Shown here piece by piece: positions 1-10,254 of a DNA stretch of 28,830 nucleotides. A program made the translations under genes and the position numbers. Every line of letters starts with the position of its first letter. Positions within the stretch are counted from its first letter, which is position 1. The stretch covers positions 1 through 28,830 of the forward strand of contig JADHYX010000286.1 of NCBI GenBank assembly GCA_027604685.1, in the 5' to 3' direction. The notes below the pieces were generated by a model, which did not search any database, had not been told where the DNA came from, and saw only the letters and a list, made by a program, of their open reading frames with translations. The DNA is from Lobulomyces angularis (Eukaryota; Chytridiomycota; Chytridiomycetes; Lobulomycetales; Lobulomycetaceae).

Positions 1-82
1 AATTATCATTAAAAATGTGTAAATGAAGTATTTAATTTTTTTATATTCTATCTAAAAAAATTGTTTCAAAAATATTTTTTAT

Positions 83-111
83 ATGTTCAAAAAGATAATG
101 CCTAAGCACTA
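83..111 (+). repeat. 29-bp dispersed repeat, left copy
   Basis: This 29-bp sequence matches the reverse complement of 28754-28782 with two mismatches. Similarity stops on both sides. In the frame that reads VQKDNAQAL at the right copy, the left copy has TAA in place of CAA. It lies 20 bp before the start codon of the seven-helix gene. Confidence 0.6.
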
Positions 112-130
112 TGTTTTTTAATCACAAAAA

Positions 131-1376
131 ATGGAATTGTTACACAAAGCCTTCAAAAATTTCACAACAACCTTATTTTTTTTGACCACAACACCTTCAT
201 TGATGTCCAATATCACAGCAAGTTTCCGTGATTTTTCAAATTGGCATGAGCCGCTTGATGCTGTTTCTTGGTTCTCAACGTAACAAAAAACTTTTTACTT
301 TTTAACTGAGGCTCTTAATTCAAAATAAATGTTACTTAAATTATTTATTGCGTAGTGCGCTTATGTCTATATTTTTTGGATTTGTTTATCTCTTGCAGAG
401 TTTAATAGAAGAAGGAGAAGAAAGGAAAAAAAAATTTTTTTTAAAAATAAAACTTGCTTGTCTATTTTTTGCAACAGTTAGTAATTTATTTGCAAGCTAT
501 ATTACTTTTCATTGGATTTTTGGTAACAAGGAAATAAATTTTGTAATTACAGTATTTCATAGGATTTCTGTTTTGATTACATGGTAAACTATTTTTTCTA
601 TTTGTTTATGATTATTTTTAAGGTGTTTGACATTCTTCATATTATACTATCGATTTGAACGAACATTTTATAATATTGAAAAGAAATTGGTTGTTATTGG
701 AAAGTTTCTTCTTGTGCTTTTATATATCATAACTCTGGTTGAAGCTGTGGGTTGCATCATGCTCAGTTATACAGTTTGTTGGACATATTTCAAACCAGTT
801 TTTAGCGTCGGGTAAAATTTCAATATCTGCATAAACATTTAAGATTGGTTATAAGCATTTTGATGTCAACGATATATTTCGACTTGTGTTATATGATAAA
901 AATCCACGTAGTTTTGCATAAGCATAGATCTAAGGAAAAACAGAAAAGTTATGACTTGTTAAAATATTTGGTTGATCCCATTATAACATTCTCTGCCAGT
1001 TTGATGTATTTTTTAACCTCATTTATCTACTTCAGAAATGCAGCATATACCTATAGTGTTTACACGTTCGTTAACAATTGCATTTGGAATATATCTTGGT
1101 CAGCTTTGCCCTTTGTTGGTAACAAATTTTAAAAGTTGAATATTAAATTTTTTTTTTTTTGCTGGATGTCAAGTTGTGGGTTCTTCTTCCAATAATGAAG
1201 TCAAAAACTTAATTTTAGAATCACAGAACCGTAGCAATCCGCCAGTTGAATCATTAGCAATGACAACTCTTCATCCTCCAATATCTCATCCTGAAAATAT
1301 ATATTACAACTCATGTAATCGAGAAATTTCCACATTATCTCCTCCACCAAATTATACTTCGAGACCAGAAATGTAG
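131..1376 (+). CDS. Seven-transmembrane, GPCR-like membrane protein
   Basis: Five exons (131-279, 356-583, 623-811, 844-1118, 1174-1376) join in phase to a 347-residue protein ending in TAG. The first about 50 residues carry two N-glycosylation sequons (NFT, NIT), suggesting an outside N-terminus. About seven hydrophobic helices follow. Loops rich in basic residues (EERKKK, YNIEKK, HKHRSKEKQKS) alternate on what would be the cytoplasmic side, and a soluble tail of about 65 residues rich in Ser, Asn and Pro closes the protein. Helix 3 runs into YYRFER, at the place where many GPCRs have an E/DRY-like motif. I do not recognise a named receptor family, so receptor function is inferred from topology only. 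The start at 131 is preferred over a downstream ATG at 363 because exon 1 is open, joins in phase and supplies the glycosylated N-terminus. One intron (812-843) is only 32 nt. Confidence 0.75.
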
Positions 1377-1686
1377 AAGTTACACTTACTATTTTTTTCC
1401 TTTTTTTCGTAATTCATTAGAGTATGGTTTTTAATTTGAGTTATAATCACATTATGTATCTCATAAATTAATTCAATATCTGGTTTAATGTGATTGGATT
1501 TTAAAGAGTTATATACGTACATAAACATATATTTAACAATTTTGATATTAATCATATTAGAATTTCCAACGCCACTGATGATATTAAAATAAATTATACA
1601 TGTTGCAGTAAAATACCTATCATCACCATTTAGTATAACTAGGAAAACTCTCGAAAACTAACTAAGGTCTTTTGAATTGGACAGCA

Positions 1687-1786
1687 ATGGATCTCTACTC
1701 CAAAGAAGCAACATCCCGATTTCACAACCTTGACAGCAAAGTGTTGCAAATTAGCGATTCCAATGCCAGTTACAGTGGTTCTAAAG
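1687..1786 (+). other. Possible distal first exon of the OPT transporter
   Basis: An ATG at 1687 opens 33 codons (beginning MDLYSKEATS) and ends at AAAG followed by GT, leaving phase 1. That is exactly the phase needed by the OPT exon at 2645 (acceptor CACAG), and also by an acceptor near 2460 that would run through the ATG at 2478. The codon composition looks more like gene sequence than the surroundings. The implied intron of about 670-860 nt would be far longer than the others here. It could instead be a remnant or a chance open stretch. Confidence 0.35.
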
Positions 1787-1870
1787 GTTTTTTACTTCTT
1801 CAGCTAAAAAAAGTAGTTCAGTAGCTATTCAGTAGTTTCAATATTGAAATTTCATGTGAGATGGTAATGT

Positions 1871-2330
1871 TTCACCTTTAAAATGAATCAATGACTTTTC
1901 ATCAAAAACAACAACTCCAACTTGATTAGTTTCGCTTTTGCAAGTTTGGGCAAAACAGTTTCTGAAGAAATTACTTCTATTTCAGTTTTCACCTTTAACA
2001 TCAGCATGCTTGAGGTAATGGTAAAGTATTTGAATGCAATTTCAGTTACAGGCGTTTTTGTAGTTTTACTTAATTTTCAGAAGATTTAGCACAAAGGATT
2101 GTACAAAGAGCTTCACCAAAGCATATAATATGTTTAAACAATTTTTAAACAGTTTCTAATGGTGGTTGCCGTAAGCCAAGTTCCACAGTACTACTTATCA
2201 CTGGCACACCTCAAGTCCTCCTCCTTTCTTGGCAAATAGCTTTAGTAGAATTGCCAAACTAATCAACTTCAGTATTTGAAGACCTCCACATTCATCTTCA
2301 TAACTTATAGGCTTCATGAATTAAAGTTAA
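1871..2330 (-). pseudogene. Decayed minus-strand coding relic A
   Basis: Read on the minus strand, this gap upstream of the OPT gene holds protein-like pieces broken by stops and frame shifts. About 2100-2210 encodes GVPVISSTVELGLRQPPLET, then a stop, then KLFKHIICFGEALCTIL. About 1877-1990 encodes ETNQVGVVVFDEKSLIHFKG, bordered by a possible CAG acceptor and a GT donor. No continuous frame joins them. The pieces resemble those of relic B (10443-11090) in order and in several residues. I do not recognise the family. It could be a dead gene copy or a mobile-element relic. Confidence 0.35.
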
Positions 2331-2477
2331 CTTTAAAAATAAAAAGCCATCTTAAATTAAAAAAAAAAAAAATTAAAATTTTAGAACAAAACAAAATTTA
2401 AAATTTTAACTTTTTATACTTTTTTTTTTTCTTTTAAAAAAAAGTTATTTTTTAACAAAGCAAAAATAATTATTTCT

Positions 2478-5174
2478 ATGACTGATAGACTTCAATTTAA
2501 ATACAACAACGATGGTCTACAACAAGGTTTAGAATCTGGTATGATACCATATTTCTTTAAACATACTACATTTTATAATTGACAGTATATTTGATTTTAT
2601 ACTAAACATATTTTGTCACTGACTCACAATTCATTTTACCACAGAAGAACGTTATAACAATGGTTACTCTAAGTCACATTCAAGGGTGCCAAGTTTTGAT
2701 GATATAGATGCATACATTGGAGGTATCGTTCCCTTAACTGATGATCCAACTATGCCAACATTAACGTATGTATAAATTATTTCATGTATAATAAAAATAA
2801 AAACAAATTGTTATTAGATTTCGAGTGTTACTCATAGGCTCTTTTTGGGCTATCATGTTATCTTTTTTAAATACTTTTTTTTTGTTTCGTACGAATCCTT
2901 TTACTGTTGATACCTCAGTTGCAATTTTGTTAGCTTTTCCAATGGGAAAGATTTTAGAAAAAGTTTTACCTTCTGGTGTACTCAACCCGGGCCCATTTAG
3001 CATAAAAGAACACGTTTTAATTATGGTTATTGCAAGTGCCGGAAGCGCAAGTAATATTATTTCACTTTTTTATTAACTTCTTTAGCTCCTTATGGTATTG
3101 AAAATGTGGTAACTCAAAAACACTCACTGTATATGGGAAACACTGGCATTACATTCTTACATTCCCTTGGCTGGTTATTAGTATGATAACTTATTTAGCT
3201 TTTTTTTCATTTTTTTTTCATTAGAGTACCCAATTCATCGGGTTTGGTATAGCAGGTTTATTACGAAGATTTTTAGTAAAGCCAAAGGCAATTTTTTGGC
3301 CTGGCTCACTTGCGTATATTTCACTTTTTACTACCTTGCACAAACCTGATTTACCACTGGGTAAATGGACTATGACAAGAATGAAATTTTTCTGGTTGGT
3401 ATTTGCTGCTATTTATATCTACACTTGGATCCCGCAATGTAAAATAAAAATAAAATACTTGATACCGACTCTAATAAATTTAAAAATGTTTTTATTCTTA
3501 ATATTAGTTCTTGCCCCAGTATTGCAATTTATATCAATATTTTGTATCGTGGGTGGAGGTAGTAAGGTCCTTAGCTTTCTGGCTTCTGGTGATCCTAATT
3601 CCAAAAGTGGGGTTGGGTTGTTTGCTTTTGCATTGGATTGGTATTATGTACCTCCGATGTCAATTCAGTCACCTTTTATTTATTCTCTGAATTATTTTGC
3701 AGGTTAAATTTTATTGAGAGTAAAATAAGAAAATAATTTTTTTGTAGGATCTGCATTTTTTTTCTGGATTGTTATTCCAGCATTGTACTATAATAATTTT
3801 TTTAGATCTGATAAAAGTGTGGTGAATCATGCAGCAGGTGGAAGTCGCACTTTGAACACCCCAGAACTGTATGGGAGAAACGGAACGAAAATATTTCCTC
3901 AATCACTCTTCAACACAACAACTTTTGATCTAAATGAAAAATTATACTCTGAAGTTCAGCCAATTTATATTTCAGAAATGTTCGCTATAAACTATTTTTC
4001 TTCTTTCGCTGCACTGACAGCTGCTCTGGCCCATATTGGGTTATGGTACTCTCGTCAAATTTCTTCACAGCTAAAATCGGCTTTTAGACAAGTTGATAAT
4101 GAAGAAGATAACGACATACACAATGAATTAATGAAAGCATACCCTGAGGTTCCGGATTATGCATATCTAACTTTTTTGGCTGTTGTTTTTACCTTATTTG
4201 CTGTAGTTACGCAGTACACTCCATTTGAAATGCCTCTCTGGGGTGTTTTTCTTGGATTTGCGATTACAATTTTTTTTCTTTTGCCTATCGGCATTATTCA
4301 AGGAGTCACGGGCACACAAATCGGATTAAATGTAATAACTGAGATGATCATTGGATTTATTATTCCAGGAAAAACCGTAGCTGTAATGTGTTTCAAATCT
4401 TATTCATACAACAACGCTATACAAGCACTCTCGCTAATAGCTGACTTAAAGATTGGACATTACATGAAGATTGCACCAAGTAAAACTATCGTATAATTTT
4501 CTTTTTTCAACTATTTTTTATAAAAAGGGGCTATGGTTTTTGCGCAACTATATGGGGCGTTTATTGGCTGCTTTGTAACATTAGGCACTACATGGTGGAT
4601 TCTTACTGCTAAAGTTTGGATGGATTCTATAGGTGTACATCCTGAATGGAATCCTTACAGTGGCTTTGGAGTGTTTTTTAATGCTGGAGCTCTTTGGGTA
4701 CTTGTCTAAATTAATCATGCAAATTAATTCTTTGTATTAAAGGGAGCTATCGGCCCAATGAGAATGTTTGGCCCAGATTCGCCGTATTATGGATTATTAA
4801 TTTCAGGATTTTTGACTGGGTTAATTCTGCCATTAATACCTTGGATTTTAAATAAATTTTACCCATGTAAATTCTTCAGATATATCAACATACCAATTTT
4901 CATATATACAAGCAACACTGGAGGATATCAAAACTCAATTCTAACTGGTTTAATCGCTGCGTTTATTTTTCAATATTACGCTTTTCGATACCAGCATGAT
5001 TGGTTCATAAAATATAATTATGTTTTGGTCAGTGCAATTTCAATATCAGTCGCATTAATGATATTTACCCTAACCATGATCAAATTTTTTTATAAAAATT
5101 TTTCATTTTTTAATTGGATTGGTAATCCCTCTGGTCATTTAGATTCCTATTGCAAATTTGAGGATGCCACTTAA
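2478..5174 (+). CDS. Oligopeptide transporter, OPT family (ISP4-like)
   Basis: Nine exons (2478-2538, 2645-2765, 2818-3050, 3086-3180, 3225-3438, 3508-3702, 3748-4479, 4528-4697, 4743-5174) give a 750-residue polytopic membrane protein, a usual length for fungal OPT carriers. These take up small peptides, with proton coupling in characterised members, across the plasma membrane. Family signatures appear in order: VPLTDDPTMPTLTFR just before helix 1, NPGPFSIKEH, TQFIGFGIAGLLRRFLVKP, LDWYYV, DIHNELMKAYPEVPDYAY, GLNVITEMIIGFIIPGK, ISO-like DLKIGHYMKIAP, and GAIGPMRMFG. The last is the hydrophobic core near the C-terminus. The ATG at 2478 gives a 20-codon first exon; an ATG at 1687 opens an alternative first exon with the same splice phase. 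Substrate cannot be read from the sequence: peptides are likeliest, glutathione or metal-peptide conjugates are possible. Confidence 0.93.
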
Positions 5175-5885
5175 CGAAAAAAAGTTTCTTTTTCCATGAT
5201 CATTTTTTAATTTCAGTATGTATTATATCAAAGATAGTTATTATTCTCTTTTCCTTTTGTACAATTATTAATGTATATATATAATATTAGAATACAAATT
5301 TTTTTATTCTTTTTTTTTTTATTTTTTCAAATGATATAGAGCTATGTTAAATAAAAATTTTCTTTAGATAAATAAGAAACCTCTTTCACCCTTTAAATTT
5401 CAATTTCTTAAAAATTAATTTTTCATCTTTTACCAAGCTAAAAAAAAATTAAAATTTTTATATTTATTTTATTCTACCAAACAGAATTTCAAAATATTTC
5501 AAGACTACTATATTTTACCTCAAGACCAATTGTTAACATTATTTAGTGTTGTAGCTGAAATTATCCTATTCGATTTCATCACAGATTCACAGTACATCTT
5601 TTAAAAAAGTAAAAAAAAATTCCTTTTGTTTTCTAATTTGTCACCAACAAATGTCATTATCCCATAAAAATTTTCATTGTATTTTATTAATGTTTTTATA
5701 TAAATCATAATCCTATTTTCTGTGAAATTTTTTTATTTGGAATAATAATTTTTAATAAAAGAAAGTTGATATATGTAATTAATAATTTCATAGATCTTCA
5801 TCGTATTTTATTTAAGTCAAATTTGGTTACACACAGTAAAAAGGCAAATTAAAAAAAAAAAAAATTATCATAGACAAAAAAAAAA
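5175..5885. other. AT-rich gap between OPT and eIF2-beta
   Basis: Very AT-rich, with many homopolymer runs of A and T. It holds the 3' flank of the transporter and the 5' flank of eIF2-beta. No open frame, RNA gene or repeat stood out on either strand. Confidence 0.7.
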
Positions 5886-7252
5886 ATGAGTTCTAAGAAA
5901 AAAGAAGAAAAAATTGAAACTACGGAACCCGTAAGAAAATTCAAAATTTTATTATTATGCAATTATCATAATTTTGTAGTTTTATATTTACACTAAAATC
6001 ATTTTTCTTTTTCTTTCAAGAACTTGTTCGAGGGTATGAAAAAGAAAAAAAAGAAGAAGAAGGTTGTGGAAGAGGAAGAGCCTCAACAAGAAGAAAAAAT
6101 TCAGCATGAGGAAATACAACATGAGGAAGATCAGCGGGTTGCAGAGGAGGAGAAAGTTGCAGTTGAAGAAGATCCTGACGCAATGTTTGCAGATTTAAAA
6201 AAAAAAAAGAAGAAGAAGAAGAAGGACTTTGATTTAGAGGTAATAATTAATAGAACTCCTATAAAAATACAATTTTTTTAAGTTTTTGTAATTCAAGTGG
6301 TTGATTTTTAATGTTTACCTTAATTTTTTTTTTTTTTTTTTTTTATTAGCAACCAACAGAAGAATCAGAAAATACTGAGCAATTAACAGAAGACTTTGGT
6401 GCTCTTTTAGCAGGAAAAAAAAAAAAGAAAAAGAGTAGACAAAATGTTGATGATTTCGAGGCGCTACTTAAAGCAGATGGCGATGAAGTGCAACAAGAAA
6501 ATAACCAAGAAAATTGTATTATTAATTTTATAAAACTTCAATGATTTATTTTTATCTGCAGATAACTCGGTCAATCAAAATGTGGATCCATGGATTGGTT
6601 CAAACAGAGACTATACTTATCAAGAAGTAAAATTAAATAATTTTTTTAAAAAACAATTTTTTTGTTTTTTTGATATTTTAATTTCTTTATATATTTAGTT
6701 ATTGAGAAGGGTATTTAATATAATAACAGAAAGCAATCCTGATCGTAAAGATATTGGTGCTTACAGAATCGCCCCTCCTAGTATCCATAGAGAAGGGACG
6801 AAGAAGACAATGTTTGCCAACTTAGTGGACATTTGTAAAAAGATGAGGAGACAGCCAGACCATTTAATACAATACCTTTTTGCTGAGTTGGGAACTTCTG
6901 GGTCAATTGATGGAGCTGAGAGGCTAATTATTAAAGGAAGATTTCAGCAAAAACAAATTGAAAATGTGTTAAAAAGATATATAGGTAACTAAATCTATTT
7001 CTATCTTATTTATTGTTTGTATAGTGGAGTATGTTACCTGCAAAACTTGTAAAAGTGGTGAAACGACCCTTACAAAGGAAAATAGATTGTTTTTCTTGCA
7101 ATGCGAATCATGTGGTTCCACTAGAACTGTGTCTGCTATTAAAGCTGGGTTTAAGGCTACTACGAAGGACAGTCGTAAAGGTAAAGTTATTAAGGTAAAA
7201 ATTATATGACTAAAGTTTTTTTTTTTTAGAGCAAAAGGCGGCTAACAATTAA
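5886..7252 (+). CDS. SUI3: Translation initiation factor eIF2 subunit beta
   Basis: Seven exons (5886-5930, 6021-6239, 6350-6515, 6562-6626, 6699-6984, 7025-7180, 7230-7252) give 319 residues. eIF2 carries initiator Met-tRNA to the 40S subunit as a GTP-bound trimer. The N-terminal half has three lysine blocks (8, 9 and 6 Lys), each beside acidic stretches; in yeast and animals these blocks bind eIF5 and eIF2B-epsilon. Next come the [10 protein letters not shown] motif, the conserved core with [30 protein letters not shown] and [13 protein letters not shown], and a C-terminal zinc ribbon with paired cysteines CKTC and CESC. The last exon encodes only EQKAANN after a 49-nt intron. The first exon is 15 codons and the ATG follows an A-rich leader. 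Length and domain order are normal for the family. Confidence 0.97.
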
Positions 7253-8462
7253 GATGGGGGACTTGTATTTATACTTAATAAGTTTTTTATTTTTTTACTT
7301 TAGATAATATATAATATTTTATTAATATATCCATTATTTAAAGTGTTTTAAAGTGTTCAACTTTGTTGCTTAATCCAATTCGTAAATTAATAATAGTAAC
7401 TAAAAAATGTTTTTTTCTATATAAAAAATTATGGTAGTGCAGGTAATCCGAAGTAAGTGCATTGTGTGTTCCACTGAAAGTTTGATCAAGAAGCATTTTG
7501 TGCAACAATAAATTCTTCATTTTTTAGTACATTAATTAAATCTAGTTTTAATTTTTTTTATTTTAATGGTCTTTATTTTATTTAGATAGTTTGCAGCCGT
7601 TTTAGTTTCTGCTTTTCAGTTGTATTGAGGTAATGTTTTTTTTTCTGTTTTTTAAAAACCTTTTTTCTCTAAATGATGACTTTATATTATTTTGTGTGAA
7701 GTGTATAAATTATTTTCTAGTTACTTTTTTTTTGGAGTGTTTTTGTATAAAATATGTGAGTTGAGCGTGGACAACTTTAAAAAAAAGTTTGAGCGATGAA
7801 TGTGTTCTGTAAAGTTCTATTTATTAAAAAACAATTTTTTTTTTTACTTGTTAACTTAAAAACTCAATAATTATATTTATATAGGATGTAGAAAGTGGTT
7901 TGACAATGTAGAATTATTTTTATGTGAAAAACGTAAATTAAAGGAAAGGTTTTTGTAACATAGGTTTTATGTGTGATTTTGTTTTTAAAATGCTTACAAA
8001 AGTCATGTATTTTTTTTGCATTTTGAAAATGTATATATAATATAAACATACTTTGAATTTTGCTACCAATTTCCATTTAAGTGGCGGCTTTAGCCCTGCG
8101 CCATTGCTTCGTGCCCTTTTCCTTTGGAATGGCTACGGCCTAGGGTTAAAAAGAAAAGAAAAAGAAAAGAATATAAGCGGTTTTGCGTCTCCAAAAGAAA
8201 ACATTTTATTCGTTCAGAACAAAGGGTTTTCGTTTAGTGCAGCAAATCCAAAAAAATTTATTGAAGGTTATCTGCTCTTACCTGGTTTACGATCTTCTAA
8301 CTTAAATTTTTCTTAAAAAAATCTTTAACGAAGTCCAGTATCTCACTTGCTTCTGCAAACTGTCTGGTAAATTGAACAAAATTTTAAAGACAAACCAATT
8401 TTATCAGTATTCAAGTTTTATTTTTTTTTTTAGTCTTGGTATCATTTTAGCTGTAAACGAAT
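7253..8462. other. Gap between eIF2-beta and Cdc25 with a GC-rich patch
   Basis: Mostly AT-rich 3' and 5' flanks. Two things stand out. From about 8080 to 8150 the base composition turns sharply GC-rich, inside an 87-codon frame without ATG (8053-8316, +). On the minus strand 8297-8368 reads as an exon-like segment after a CAG acceptor (AEASEILDFVKDFFKK, then a stop), and a textbook CAG/GTAAGAG donor lies just beyond near 8281. Neither joins into a gene I can support. A long leader for Cdc25 transcripts is also possible. Confidence 0.5.
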
Positions 8463-10254
8463 ATGTTTAGAAGTCCCTTTCAGTAAGAAAACATTTATAC
8501 AATTCAATAAAATTAATTTAAACAACTTTCACACTTAATCTTTTAGTTCTCCAAATTCCAGTGTAGCATCAAAATCTGCTAATGGTAATAGCTTTAACAA
8601 CAACACAATATATCCACTGTTAACAACGAAAACAGTCTTTGATAGTGATGCTTCACTTTTGACAAATGCCGACCTACACTCTCCCATTACTGTATTAGCT
8701 AAGGATTTAGGAAGCAACTTGAAAGTTCTTGAAATGTAAGCCATTTAACCAAAAATTTTCTTCTTTAATTACAAAATTCCTAACTAAATTTTTATTTTCC
8801 TCTAGTTCACCAGTAAAAACGCCAGTAAAGTGGTTATTGCAAGAATTGAAAACGAATTCTAGCCCACTGATCAAAGAAGATAGAATTACTCCGGGAAAAG
8901 TTGGCATTCCTTTTTGGGAGAGCACTCCAATGAAGATCAGCCCACTTGGATTTAAAGACAACCTATTTTCTGATCAACGAGAACTAACTTGTCAACTTTC
9001 TGCGGAGGAATCGGATGAAATAATTGTAATGGAAAAAGAATTCAATTGGGAAGTTGATAAAAAGAGTTGTTTTCTTAGGTATAACTTGGAAACTTAGTCT
9101 GTTAAACCAAAATCATCTAATTGCTTCATGCTGCAAATCTCCTATTTAATCTATTTTTTTTTATTTCTTTTTTTCCTATGTTTTTTTTAGTAAATCATTC
9201 GGATTAGGCCATTGGAATAATAGGAAATTCAACCACGAAGTAGAAAACGTATTTTTAAGTAAACCCGATAAAAAATTGGTAAATCCGAACTTTATCCAAA
9301 AAAAATTACCTGAAATGCAAGTTTTAAAACGTCCGGTGTTATTTAATGCACAAAAACCTGCTCATCAACAACATCTACATGTAAAAAAAAAGTTGCAAAG
9401 GAGCTTCAGTTTTAATGATTCCAATTTTCCTAATAAAGCCCGAAAAAATATGGATGGTGTGTTTAAAAAAACAGATAGAATTTTTCTTGACGACAACGAA
9501 GAAGAGTGCAGCAGTATTAAATATGATTTAGAAAACTTGGAAATTGCCGAAATCGATAAGAAAATAGTTGTCAACGTGAAGGAACTTGTTGACGAAAAAA
9601 CTGGAGTTCCATATTTTCTTGGAAAAGACACATTCAAACGAATTACTCCAAAAACTGTAAAATTTAAAGAAATCTAGTTATAATTATTACTAAATCAATT
9701 TTTAGTTGGATAAAATATTAAACGGAGAAATTGCTTCGATACCAAATGAAAAATTGAAAATAATAGACTGTAGATTTCCTTACGAATATGAAGGAGGCCA
9801 TGTAAAAGGAGCTTTGAATTTGAATACTTTCGAATCTTTAAGGAGAATTTTCGAAACAAATAGGGACGGTTACAATGATAAAGCACTAGATGAAAATAGT
9901 TTTTTTGTTTTCCATTGCGAATATAGTTTGCAAAGGGCACCTGATATGTATAAATAGAATATCCGCCATAGCATCACTAACATTTCATTGTATTTTTTAA
10001 GGGTACAAGAATTTAGAAATTTAGATAGGAATTTTAATTTACCTCAATACCCAAAATTAAGCTATCCTAACCTTTTTATTTTAGACGGAGGGTATAAAGA
10101 TTTTTATTTAAAGTACAGAAGTAAGCATTGTTTTCCTTGTAATTACGTTGAAATGAAAGACAAGAAGTTACAAGCATCAGTAAAGAAAACGTATAACTGC
10201 AATGGAAAAAGGGGACTTAGGAAATGGCAATCTGAATCCTATTTACGGAAATAA
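8463..10254 (+). CDS. cdc25: M-phase inducer phosphatase Cdc25
   Basis: Six exons (8463-8482, 8547-8735, 8806-9078, 9191-9656, 9706-9947, 10002-10254) close in phase to 480 residues. Cdc25 activates cyclin-dependent kinase by removing inhibitory phosphates from its Thr/Tyr loop. The N-terminal about 310 residues are Ser/Thr-rich with many SP and TP sites (SPFHSPNSS, SPVKTPVK, ITPGK), as expected for regulation by phosphorylation. The rhodanese-type catalytic domain follows: IIDCRFPYEYEGGHVKGALNL, then the Cys-x5-Arg loop HCEYSLQRAP with the nucleophile at about Cys387, then YPKLSYPNLFILDGGYKDFY. The usual loop is HCEFSSERGP, so the Glu just before Arg is Gln here and the following Gly is Ala. 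The very small first exon (20 nt) is needed to supply the start codon in phase. The intron before exon 6 has a clear CTAAC branch site. Confidence 0.95.

Noticed and set aside
2782..3003. A 73-codon minus-strand frame over the transporter
   Set aside because: It is antisense to the conserved OPT helix 1 and NPGPFS region.
8145..8152. TAGGGTTA, reading as a telomerase RNA template on the minus strand
   Set aside because: Eight bases is too short a match to be meaningful in 28.8 kb, and no pseudoknot or other telomerase RNA landmark was seen.
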